From Flavobacterium ammonificans (GTDB lineage Bacteria > Bacteroidota > Bacteroidia > Flavobacteriales > Flavobacteriaceae), in contig NZ_AP025183.1 of the NCBI RefSeq assembly GCF_020885975.1, forward strand, positions 310,001 to 374,000: a DNA stretch of 64,000 bases. The letters are read 5' to 3'. Made by a program: the position numbers and the translations under genes. This document shows positions 42,895 to 51,278 of the stretch, piece by piece (positions within the stretch are counted from its first letter, which is position 1; the number at the start of each line of letters is the position of its first letter). The notes beneath the pieces are model-generated. The model was not told the origin of the DNA and ran no database searches. It was given only the letters and a program-made list of their open reading frames with translations.

Positions 42895-43602
42895 TTGAAA
42901 ACAGCTGAAGAAGTACTAAACGGTCAAGTTATTTTAATTGACAAACCTTTAACTTGGTCTTCTTTTCAGGCTGTAAATAAATTGAAATACATTTTAAAGC
43001 GTCGTTTTGATTTACCCAAAAAATTCAAAATTGGACATGCTGGAACTTTAGACCCTTTAGCTTCGGGTTTATTGATTATTTGCACAGGAAAATTCACCAA
43101 AAAAATCACTGAAATCCAGGCACAACCTAAAGAATATACAGGTACTTTTTTCATTGGAGCCACAACACCTTCCTATGATTTAGAAACCGAAATTGACCAA
43201 ACCTACCCTAGCTCTCATATTGATGAAAGTCTTATCCATAAAACTGTAGAACAATTTTTAGGCGAAATTGACCAAAAACCACCTGTTTTTTCAGCAATTA
43301 AAAAAGAGGGGGTTCGCCTCTACGAACATGCAAGAGCGGGTGTTGAAATAGAAATTGCTTCGAGAAAAACGACGATTTACGAATTTGAAATCACCCGAAT
43401 TGCATTGCCTGAAATTGATTTTAGAGTCGTTTGCAGCAAAGGAACTTATATTCGTTCGTTAGCCTTTGATTTTGGAAAAGCAATGCAATCAGGTTCCCAT
43501 TTAACGGCTTTACGAAGAACAAAAATTGGCAACTACGATGTTCAAAATGCGTTGACCCCTGAGGAGTTTGAGAAAAAATATGAGTTAAAATCCACTGAAT
43601 AA
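42895..43602 (+). CDS. truB: tRNA pseudouridine(55) synthase TruB
   Basis: Makes pseudouridine 55 in the T loop of tRNAs. The 235-residue protein has the catalytic aspartate in GHAGTLDPLASG (Asp53) and the later motif SKGTYIRSLAFDFG. The best start is TTG at 42895 (MKTAEEVLNGQ), five bases after the uppP stop; the upstream ATG at 42826 would lie deep inside uppP. The C-terminal PUA-like domain is short or absent, as often in Bacteroidota. Confidence 0.93.
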   Translation: MKTAEEVLNGQVILIDKPLTWSSFQAVNKLKYILKRRFDLPKKFKIGHAGTLDPLASGLLIICTGKFTKKITEIQAQPKEYTGTFFIGATTPSYDLETEIDQTYPSSHIDESLIHKTVEQFLGEIDQKPPVFSAIKKEGVRLYEHARAGVEIEIASRKTTIYEFEITRIALPEIDFRVVCSKGTYIRSLAFDFGKAMQSGSHLTALRRTKIGNYDVQNALTPEEFEKKYELKSTE

Positions 43603-43657
43603 GAACTTTGTAAAACGTTTTTTCTTATTTTTACTTTATTATTAAAACTCCATCCCA

Positions 43658-43822
43658 ATGAAAACATCTATCAAAAAACCCAAAAATCTAGCAACTCCAG
43701 GCAAACCAATGTCCCAAGACGAATTTGTTTCTTTAATTAAAGAAGCGGAGGAAGGGGAGTTTATTTCTGAAAAGGAGTTTGACGAAAGATTTAAAAAATG
43801 GAGATCGGAAAAAAAGAAGTAA
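43658..43822 (+). CDS. Antitoxin of a ParE-type toxin-antitoxin pair
   Basis: A 54-residue protein, beginning MKTSIKKPKNLATPGKPMSQ and continuing with an acidic then basic segment (KEAEEGEFISEKEFDERFKKW). It overlaps the start of the toxin gene by 25 bases, the usual arrangement for antitoxin-toxin pairs. No ribbon-helix-helix is obvious, so assignment rests on size, charge pattern and position. Confidence 0.7.
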   Translation: MKTSIKKPKNLATPGKPMSQDEFVSLIKEAEEGEFISEKEFDERFKKWRSEKKK

Positions 43823-44130
43823 TACGTTCCAAATATTACTTATTAGATGTACAAGATATTTTTGAATATGGAGAAATTACATTTGGCGAAAATGCAGCTT
43901 TAAATTTTTATGAAGATTTAAAATTAATCGTTAAAAATCTCGAAACTCAATACCTTCTTCATCCAGAGTGTCGGCATTTAGAAACCAAATCTAAATTATA
44001 TCGAAATATCATTTTAGGTGCTTATTTAATCATTTATAGAATTAAACCTAGCCGAATTGAAGTGCTTCGAGCTTTTCATGGTAGTCGTTCTCCGAAAAGT
44101 ATTAAATCTGTAAAAAAGATTAAAATATAA
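43798..44130 (+). CDS. Type II toxin, RelE/ParE family
   Basis: A 110-residue protein with the RelE/ParE fold signature: VQDIFEYGEITFGENAALNF at the N-terminal helix pair, then YRNIILGAYLIIYRI and a final strand IEVLRAFHGSRSP. ParE members poison gyrase and RelE members cut mRNA; which applies here is unclear. The upstream 54-residue gene overlaps it and is the likely antitoxin. No mobile-element signs are present. Confidence 0.8.
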   Translation: MEIGKKEVIRSKYYLLDVQDIFEYGEITFGENAALNFYEDLKLIVKNLETQYLLHPECRHLETKSKLYRNIILGAYLIIYRIKPSRIEVLRAFHGSRSPKSIKSVKKIKI

Positions 44131-44147
44131 AGTCCCGATAAATTATT

Positions 44148-44741
44148 TCATATCAATTCCATAATTTCATTCTGGATACTTATCCCTTTATCGTGTAAAT
44201 ACCACAATTGCAAATCGGCTTTAGCAGTTTCATCAATAGTTCCAAATTGTTCTTTGTACTCTTTAATCAAATTAACCGCTCCTTGAGGTCTTGGTCCCCA
44301 ATCTGCAACTACTGACCCTGTTGCTTTATCAATACAAATTAGTTTTGGAATAGCTTTGCCTTTATTGGTTAAAAAATGATTCATTAATTCTTCATGCTCA
44401 TCGCGCAGCACTAATTTCATGTCGATTTTTCCATTAGACGCTACAGCCATTTTATTCAAAATTGGTAGAATCTGAGCTGCATCTCCACACCAACTCTCAG
44501 TAAGCACAAGCCAAATATAATAATGGTTTAAACTGTTTAATTTAACTATAGTCTCATCAGAAATTTTAATGGTCTTATCCAATCGACGCATTCTAGACTC
44601 ATTCAATTCGCTGTAATGAGTCATTTCTTCTGTTTGTACTGTTGCTGTAGATTTTCCTTCTTTCAATAAATCGGCCGTTAATTTTCTGTATTCTAAATAC
44701 GAATAGCTATTAAATAAAGCTTTGGCAATATATGTTTTCAT
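44148..44741 (-). CDS. Thioredoxin-family protein
   Basis: A 197-residue cytoplasmic protein with a thioredoxin-like fold from about residue 70. The active-site region reads TESWCGDAAQ, so only one cysteine is present where thioredoxins have CxxC. The N-terminal helical part (ESRMRRLDKTIKIS) is typical of this Bacteroidota subfamily. The start is MKTYIAKALF at 44741; an ATG 84 bases upstream gives an unlikely hydrophobic leader. Role unknown. Confidence 0.82.
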   Translation of the reverse strand: MKTYIAKALFNSYSYLEYRKLTADLLKEGKSTATVQTEEMTHYSELNESRMRRLDKTIKISDETIVKLNSLNHYYIWLVLTESWCGDAAQILPILNKMAVASNGKIDMKLVLRDEHEELMNHFLTNKGKAIPKLICIDKATGSVVADWGPRPQGAVNLIKEYKEQFGTIDETAKADLQLWYLHDKGISIQNEIMELI

Positions 44742-44866
44742 TTTTCTACTTTTAATATACCGAAGATAGTCGATAGTATTCATATTGTCTGTAACAATTA
44801 TTACATTATACAGAAAAACCATCAATTATTTTTTTAAAACACTATTTCAAAAAATGAGAATATAAC

Positions 44867-44874
44867 TATATTTG
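44867..44874 (+). promoter_or_regulatory. -7 promoter element for pyrH-frr
   Basis: TATATTTG, 22 bases before the pyrH start. Confidence 0.65.
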
Positions 44875-44896
44875 CAGCAAATAACTCAACCAACTC

Positions 44897-45604
44897 ATGA
44901 AATACAAAAGAATTCTTCTAAAATTAAGTGGTGAAGCTTTAATGGGCGATTTAAATTATGGAATTGACCCTAAAAGATTAGCAGAATATGCTGATGAGAT
45001 CAAAATGATTCATGACAAAGGTGTGGAAATTGCCATTGTAATTGGCGGAGGAAACATTTTTAGAGGAGTTGCTGGCGTAAGTTCTGGGATGGATCGCGTG
45101 CAAGGAGATTATATGGGAATGCTAGCGACTGTTATTAACGGCATGGCTTTGCAAGGCGCTTTGGAAGACAAAGGAATGAAAACGCGTTTGCAAACTGCTT
45201 TAAAAATGGAATCTATTGCAGAGCCTTATATCAAAAGGAGAGCTGTTCGCCACCTTGAAAAAGGCAGAATTGTAATCTTTGGAGCAGGAACAGGAAACCC
45301 TTACTTTACAACAGATACTGCAGCTGTATTACGTGGAATTGAAGTGAATTCTGACGTAATTTTAAAAGGAACTCGTGTGGATGGGGTGTATGATTGTGAT
45401 CCTGAGAAAAATGCTGCTGCCGTAAAATTCGATTATATTTCTTTTGAAGATGTATTGAGCAAAGGATTGAATGTAATGGATACTACTGCTTTTACTTTGA
45501 GTCAGGAAAATCAATTACCAATTGTAGTTTTTGACATGAATAAAGAAGGCAACTTGATCAAAATTTGCGAAGGCGAAAACATTGGAACTGTAGTAAATAT
45601 TTAA
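44897..45604 (+). CDS. pyrH: UMP kinase
   Basis: Phosphorylates UMP to UDP. The 235-residue protein of the amino-acid-kinase fold has [13 protein letters not shown] (about 5-17), the glycine loop [10 protein letters not shown] and [16 protein letters not shown]. It is upstream of frr, a pairing conserved across bacteria. The gap of about 80 bases before frr is filled with AATCTAAA-type repeats. Confidence 0.96.
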   Translation: MKYKRILLKLSGEALMGDLNYGIDPKRLAEYADEIKMIHDKGVEIAIVIGGGNIFRGVAGVSSGMDRVQGDYMGMLATVINGMALQGALEDKGMKTRLQTALKMESIAEPYIKRRAVRHLEKGRIVIFGAGTGNPYFTTDTAAVLRGIEVNSDVILKGTRVDGVYDCDPEKNAAAVKFDYISFEDVLSKGLNVMDTTAFTLSQENQLPIVVFDMNKEGNLIKICEGENIGTVVNI

Positions 45605-45685
45605 TAAGATAGAATAGACTTCTTAGATAGTTAGACCAAAAGAATCTAAAAATCTAAATAATCTATAAATCTAAATAATCTAAAA

Positions 45686-46249
45686 ATGACTGAAGAAATT
45701 GAATTTATATTAGATAGTACTAAAGAATCTATGGAGGGTTCTATAGAACATTTAGGAAAAGCATTTCAAAATATTCGTGCTGGAAAAGCCTCTCCTGCTA
45801 TGTTAGGAAGTGTGTTTGTTGATTATTACGGATCGGCATCGCCACTTTCACAAGTGTCTAAAATCAGTGTTCCTGATGCTAGAACAATTACTTTACAGCC
45901 ATTCGAAAAAAATATGTTGCAGCCTATTGAAAAAGCAATTATGATTGCTAACTTAGGTTTCAATCCAATGAACAATGGAGATATGGTAATTATTAGCGTA
46001 CCGCCATTGACAGAAGAAAGACGTAAAGAATTAGCGAAACAAGCTAAAGCTGAAGCTGAAGACGCAAAAATCGGAATTAGAAATGCGCGTAAAGACGCTA
46101 ATACTGATATTAAAAAATTAGAAAAAGAAGGGACTTCAGAAGATATTTGCAAAAGTGCCGAAGACGAAGTTCAAAACTTAACTAACGCATTCATCAAAAA
46201 AATTGACGAACTTCTAGTTGAAAAGGAAGCTGAAATCATGAAAGTATAA
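45686..46249 (+). CDS. frr: Ribosome recycling factor
   Basis: A 187-residue protein that splits post-termination ribosomes with EF-G. Typical features are FQNIRAGKASPAMLG (about 27-41), VPPLTEERRKEL and the C-terminal helix. The upstream gap 45605-45685 consists of repeated AATCTAAA units. A strong terminator follows. Confidence 0.96.
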   Translation: MTEEIEFILDSTKESMEGSIEHLGKAFQNIRAGKASPAMLGSVFVDYYGSASPLSQVSKISVPDARTITLQPFEKNMLQPIEKAIMIANLGFNPMNNGDMVIISVPPLTEERRKELAKQAKAEAEDAKIGIRNARKDANTDIKKLEKEGTSEDICKSAEDEVQNLTNAFIKKIDELLVEKEAEIMKV

Positions 46250-46270
46250 TCCCTTTTTTACTGTAAAATT

Positions 46271-46300
46271 AAAATCCGCCTGAGTTGTTAGGCGGATTTT
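46271..46300 (+). terminator. Terminator of pyrH-frr
   Basis: AAAATCCGCCT (46271-46281) and AGGCGGATTTT (46290-46300), followed by T residues. Confidence 0.9.
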
Positions 46301-46308
46301 TTTATGCT

Positions 46309-46316
46309 TACTTTTG
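46309..46316 (+). promoter_or_regulatory. -7 promoter element for the DUF5686 gene
   Basis: TACTTTTG lies between an upstream in-frame ATG (46304) and the preferred start (46343), which decides the start. Confidence 0.6.
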
Positions 46317-46342
46317 TACTGCTTAAATATAAAGCGCTGTTT

Positions 46343-48829
46343 ATGAAGTATTGGTATTGCATTATTATATTATTTTCGTTGTCTATCAATGCACAATTTC
46401 AATTGAATGGAATTGTGAAAGATGCAGCAACTGCTAAAGTATTGCCATTTGCCTCAATTACAACTCCTTCGGGCAAGAATACCATTGCTGATGTGGATGG
46501 AAAGTTTTCTATTTCTTCCATAGCACCAATAAACGAGTTTTCCATTTCCTACATTGGTTATGATAGAAAAAGAGTTTTAATCGAAAATGGAAAGTCATTT
46601 TATCTTGTTTCCTTGCAACAAAATACCAATGATTTGCAAGAAGTAATCATTCCGCGAGAAAATCCTGCAGTAGCTATTATTAGAAAAACAATTGCTTTAA
46701 AAGAGCAAAATAATCCACAAAAACGCGTAACTGCTTTTGAATTCAAATGTTATAATTCGTTAGTAATTACAGCCAATCCTGATTCAATTAGTGCTAAAAT
46801 CGACACATTAATCACTAGTAAAAACAGTGTCAAAGCGGACTCTTCGAATTACAAATTCAAAAAAATGATTCAGAAACAACATTTGTTTCAAACTGAAAAA
46901 GTGTCCCTTTACCAATATAAAAATAATCACCTAAAAGAAACTATTTTAGGTTCTAAAATGGCCGGTTTAAAACAACCTATTTATGAAATTTTAGGTTTTA
47001 AACTCCAATCTTTTTCTATTTATGATTCCAATTACGAACTCTTTGAAACAAAATACAACAGTCCAATTGCAAATGATGCCATTAAAGAGTACAAGTACCA
47101 ATTGCTTGACTCTACTGCAATTGACGGAAGAAATTTGTACCTAATTCATTTTAAAAACAAGAAAAAAAATAAATCACAGGGACTTGAAGGTGTACTGTAT
47201 ATCGATCAAAATACCTTTGGGATTGCCAAAGCAATAATGCGCATTAAAGGAGTATTAGATATTAGTGGCACGCATGATTTTAACTTTTTACCTCTAGAAA
47301 AAGTTTGGTTCCCGTCTAGTAAATCATTTAAAATCGTAAAGGGAAATAATGATGATGATTTAAAACTTTTAGGAGGAACTATTGAGTTTGAGGGCGATAC
47401 TGAAAAAGATTTTAAGCCAAGAAAAAAAGGAGCTTCGGATTATATTTATTTATTTTCTAAAAGTGCCAATTTCGAGATTCAATTGAATCAGCCAGTCGAA
47501 TTAAAAAAAGGTGCTATTGCATTGGAAATTAGCAAAGATGCCATTAACAGGACGGATGAGTTTTGGAATACCTACCGAAAAGACAGCTTAGACATTCGAA
47601 GTAAACGAACTTACACTGTATTAGATAGTATTGCAATAAAAAATCAACTAGAGCGTAAAATTACCATTGGTCGCCGACTAATAAATGGATTCCTACCAAC
47701 GGGTGCTTTCGATTTGGATTTGCGAAAATTGTTTAGTTTTAATAACTACGAAGGATTTCGAATTGGTCTAGGAGGAGTAACTAATGATCGCTTCTCAAAA
47801 CGATTAAAAATAGATGGATACACCGCTTACGGAACAAAAGACGGTAATTTTAAATATCATTTAGGAGTTGGGACTCGACTAAGTGAACCAACTAATTCTT
47901 GGATTGGAGTTTCCTACACAGACGATGTGAGGGAAATTGCAAGTACCGTTTACGCTATAGACAAACAAGGATTTAAAATCTATGACCCAAGACCATTAAA
48001 CATAAGCACCTTTTACAATTCCAAAAGTTGGAAAGCTTTTGTAGAAACCAAATTCATTCCGAAGACAGAAAGCATTTGGGAAATTGCAACAGCTAAAGTA
48101 GAGCCAAAATTCAACTATGCCTATTTATTGAATGGAAAGACATACACTAACTTCGCCATGACCACGGCTATGGTTTCTTTAAAATGGAGTCCTTTTAGTG
48201 ATTATATGCAAACCCCAAATGGAAGAGTGGAAGTAGAAAAACGATTTCCAAATTTTACCTTTCAATTCACTAAATCTATAGCAAACGGCACACTCAACGA
48301 TTTCTCTTTTGGAAAAATTGACCTCAAAACAGAGTTGGAAAGAAAACATCTTAATGGGCAAAAAACCAGTGTGTTTATTCAGTCTGGCTATGCTTTTGGC
48401 GAATTACCCCTTACCCATTTATATAGTATTTCACCAAATAATATTACAAGAGAAACGATTATTCAGCGCGTTACTTTTGCAGGTAAAAACAGTTTTGAAA
48501 CGATGTTTTATAATGAATTTTTCTCCAGCGAATATGTTTATTTTCAATTGAAGCACGGTTTTCAACGCATCACTCTTTTCAAGAAAGTAAAACCTTCTTT
48601 TGTGTTTGTAACCAGAATGGCGTGGGGAAATTTGCATCATGAAGAGCGTCATATTGGACTAGACTTTAAGACACTCAATCAAGGTTATTTTGAATCCGGA
48701 ATTGAATTAAACCAAATTTATAAAGGAATTGGTTTAGTTGGTTTTTATCGATACGGCCCGAATGGATTGGTAAAATTCGAAGATAATATCGCAATAAAAA
48801 TAAGTTATGTCTTGAATTTAGGGTTTTAA
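46343..48829 (+). CDS. DUF5686 / carboxypeptidase-regulatory-like outer-membrane protein
   Basis: An 828-residue exported protein. Signal peptide to about residue 20, then a carboxypeptidase-regulatory-like domain (QLNGIVKDAATAKVLPFASITT..., about 21-95), then the DUF5686 region and a beta-rich C-terminal half ending ISYVLNLGF that is probably an outer-membrane barrel. Such proteins resemble TonB receptors without plug or TonB box; the function is unknown. The last 12 bases overlap the convergent antiporter gene. Confidence 0.83.
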   Translation: MKYWYCIIILFSLSINAQFQLNGIVKDAATAKVLPFASITTPSGKNTIADVDGKFSISSIAPINEFSISYIGYDRKRVLIENGKSFYLVSLQQNTNDLQEVIIPRENPAVAIIRKTIALKEQNNPQKRVTAFEFKCYNSLVITANPDSISAKIDTLITSKNSVKADSSNYKFKKMIQKQHLFQTEKVSLYQYKNNHLKETILGSKMAGLKQPIYEILGFKLQSFSIYDSNYELFETKYNSPIANDAIKEYKYQLLDSTAIDGRNLYLIHFKNKKKNKSQGLEGVLYIDQNTFGIAKAIMRIKGVLDISGTHDFNFLPLEKVWFPSSKSFKIVKGNNDDDLKLLGGTIEFEGDTEKDFKPRKKGASDYIYLFSKSANFEIQLNQPVELKKGAIALEISKDAINRTDEFWNTYRKDSLDIRSKRTYTVLDSIAIKNQLERKITIGRRLINGFLPTGAFDLDLRKLFSFNNYEGFRIGLGGVTNDRFSKRLKIDGYTAYGTKDGNFKYHLGVGTRLSEPTNSWIGVSYTDDVREIASTVYAIDKQGFKIYDPRPLNISTFYNSKSWKAFVETKFIPKTESIWEIATAKVEPKFNYAYLLNGKTYTNFAMTTAMVSLKWSPFSDYMQTPNGRVEVEKRFPNFTFQFTKSIANGTLNDFSFGKIDLKTELERKHLNGQKTSVFIQSGYAFGELPLTHLYSISPNNITRETIIQRVTFAGKNSFETMFYNEFFSSEYVYFQLKHGFQRITLFKKVKPSFVFVTRMAWGNLHHEERHIGLDFKTLNQGYFESGIELNQIYKGIGLVGFYRYGPNGLVKFEDNIAIKISYVLNLGF

Positions 48830-51088
48830 AATTAACACCGAAGGAATTCCACTCAACCAATCACTTTGAGAATCAACTAGCGATTTCCAACTTTCAAGAC
48901 TAATTATCATAATATCCTTTGAAGCTAAAAACTCTTTTTTTACACCATCTTCCTGCATCAACTTAATATTATTGGGATATTTATTTTCTAAAGACTCTAC
49001 AACGCTTTGCATTACAAAATTGTTTTGAACGTCGCCATTAACATCTAAAATTTCAATTTTAGAACTGTTATTGAAAATCAATTTTTGAGCATAATCTAGC
49101 AAGAAAGAGTCTTCAGAAGTAAAAATTGGCACAAAAACTTCATTTACATTTTGTAAATCTTTATCAATTAAAATACCAAGAGGCATTTTCGTTTTGGATA
49201 TAATTTGTCGGGTTCTTTCGTCAAAAGGAGAATTTTCAAACAGTCCTTCTTTTCCTGTAAACTTGTCTATTAATCTATCCGGATTAATAATTCGGGTGGT
49301 AAAACCAATTACTTTCCCCAAAAGCGTACCTTCAAAAATTGACTTCCCTAAACCAACCAATAACAAATCATAATCTCCTTGATTAGCAACCTCTGTAATT
49401 TCATTTTCGATATCCAATGTAGCTTTAAATAAAGTATCAATTTCTTGGTTTAGCGATTTCGATTCTTCAAGCAAACTTACAAAACTCTCTTTTTCAATTT
49501 CTTCAGTATTAAACGTATGCATTTCGTCACTTAAGTATAAATGCATCGCTGTTACTGAGGTAGTCTTTTTTTGTTTTTTTGTTAAACTATTAGCCAAGCG
49601 CAACAATGATTTTCCTTTCTCGTCATTTCCAAAAGAAATTAATACTTTGTATTTATTACTATTCACAATGATTTCAGGCACTTCAGCTTCATTCTGTTTG
49701 AAAATAAAATTAATGAAGTCCAAAGCTGGACCAGTCATAAATGTAGTTACCAAAGCCATAATAACCATCATGGTAAATACTTCAGGAGTCAATACTTTAA
49801 GTTCCAATCCAATATTTAATACGATTAATTCCATCAACCCACGAGTGTTCATTAGGGCTCCAATCGTAAAGCTATCCCGCCATGACTGCCCCACAAACTT
49901 CGCCGCTAAAGCACTTCCAAAAAATTTACCAACTACAGCAACCAAGACAATGAAACCAGTTACTTTCCACAAATAAGGATCATTAATTAATCCTATTTCG
50001 GTTTTTAAACCCGTGAAAACAAAAAATAAAGGCAAGAGTAAAATCAAAGAAACATCTTCTACTTTTTCTATAAAAATGGTTCTGAATTTAGGAACGTCTG
50101 GCATAATTGCTCCAGTCATGAAGGCTCCAAAAAGTGCGTGAATACCAATTACTTCTGTAGCGTATGAAGAGATTATTAGTGTAAGAAAAAAAATAGCTAC
50201 TACTGGTTTTACCAAAGTATCCTTAGTAACATACAGCTCGCCTATACGCTTTAAAAAAGGTTTAACTACATACAACATAGCCAAAACATAGACTACTGCC
50301 AAAGCAATAATATATAACGAACTCACAAAAGTGCCCGCTTTTACAATAGCAATTACCACTGCCAACAAACTCCATGCTGTAATGTCATCTGCCGCAGCAC
50401 ATGTTATAACTATAGCTCCTAGTTTGGTTTTTTGTAATCCCCGTTCCTGAACTATTCGTGCTAATACAGGAAAAGCAGTAATACTCATAGCTATTCCCAT
50501 AAACAAAGCAAAAGAAAGAAATTTAACTCCTTCTGGCGCAAATTTATCATAGACAAAGTAAGCTAACCCAATTCCTAATGCAAATGGGAACATGATGCTG
50601 GCATGACTTATTACAACCGCCTCATTTGCTTTATTTTTTAATACTTTCAAATCCAATTCCATTCCAATAACAAACATGAATAGAATTAAGCCTATTTGAC
50701 TAAGAAATTTTAAATTACCTAATGATTCAGCAGGGAATAAAGTAGCTGAAAATTCTGGAAAATACATCCCCAATAAAGATGGGCCTAAAACAATTCCCGC
50801 AATAATTTCTCCAATAACAGTAGGTTGACCAATCTTTTTAAATACCCAACCAAAAAAACGAGCTACAATAATTATTGTCACTATTTGAGCTAATAGTATC
50901 GCTAAAGGATCTTGTAGGTTGTGTACCATGGAGGCTACAAAATCATTCCAAGACCCGTTTTGACTTGATGCGGTATTTATTTCTTTATTTGCTTCAAGAA
51001 ATTTTCCTTCTGAAATTATCCAATATATCAAAGCTGAAAACCCACCAGTTACAGCGATGTAAAATGCTCCGTTTTTATAATTTTTCAT
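48818..51088 (-). CDS. Cation:proton antiporter (CPA2) with universal-stress-like tail
   Basis: A 756-residue membrane protein. Residues about 60-465 form the Na+/H+ exchanger domain (PTVIGEIIAGIVLGPSLLG; ITCAAADDITAWSLLAV, with the ion-binding acidic pair). The C-terminal ~280 residues are cytoplasmic and resemble universal stress protein folds (KVLISFGNDEKGKSLLRLANSL). The transported ion (Na+ or K+) cannot be told. A near-match -7 element (CATCTTTG, 51114-51121) lies upstream. Confidence 0.88.
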   Translation of the reverse strand: MKNYKNGAFYIAVTGGFSALIYWIISEGKFLEANKEINTASSQNGSWNDFVASMVHNLQDPLAILLAQIVTIIIVARFFGWVFKKIGQPTVIGEIIAGIVLGPSLLGMYFPEFSATLFPAESLGNLKFLSQIGLILFMFVIGMELDLKVLKNKANEAVVISHASIMFPFALGIGLAYFVYDKFAPEGVKFLSFALFMGIAMSITAFPVLARIVQERGLQKTKLGAIVITCAAADDITAWSLLAVVIAIVKAGTFVSSLYIIALAVVYVLAMLYVVKPFLKRIGELYVTKDTLVKPVVAIFFLTLIISSYATEVIGIHALFGAFMTGAIMPDVPKFRTIFIEKVEDVSLILLLPLFFVFTGLKTEIGLINDPYLWKVTGFIVLVAVVGKFFGSALAAKFVGQSWRDSFTIGALMNTRGLMELIVLNIGLELKVLTPEVFTMMVIMALVTTFMTGPALDFINFIFKQNEAEVPEIIVNSNKYKVLISFGNDEKGKSLLRLANSLTKKQKKTTSVTAMHLYLSDEMHTFNTEEIEKESFVSLLEESKSLNQEIDTLFKATLDIENEITEVANQGDYDLLLVGLGKSIFEGTLLGKVIGFTTRIINPDRLIDKFTGKEGLFENSPFDERTRQIISKTKMPLGILIDKDLQNVNEVFVPIFTSEDSFLLDYAQKLIFNNSSKIEILDVNGDVQNNFVMQSVVESLENKYPNNIKLMQEDGVKKEFLASKDIMIISLESWKSLVDSQSDWLSGIPSVLILKP

Positions 51089-51249
51089 ACCTCTTAAAAC
51101 TACTTTAATCTACACAAAGATGTAAAAATCAAATATAGCAATTATTATAGTAATATAAATAGTAACCTAAATTTAATACAACACACTTTACTATCTTTGA
51201 AAGAATAAAATCAAACCAATCAAAATAAAGAAAATCAAGCCTATTTACC

Positions 51250-51257
51250 TACATTTG
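51250..51257 (+). promoter_or_regulatory. -7 promoter element for the MMPL gene
   Basis: TACATTTG, 21 bases before the start codon. Confidence 0.65.
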
Positions 51258-51278
51258 CATCGTTAAAATTACAAATTA

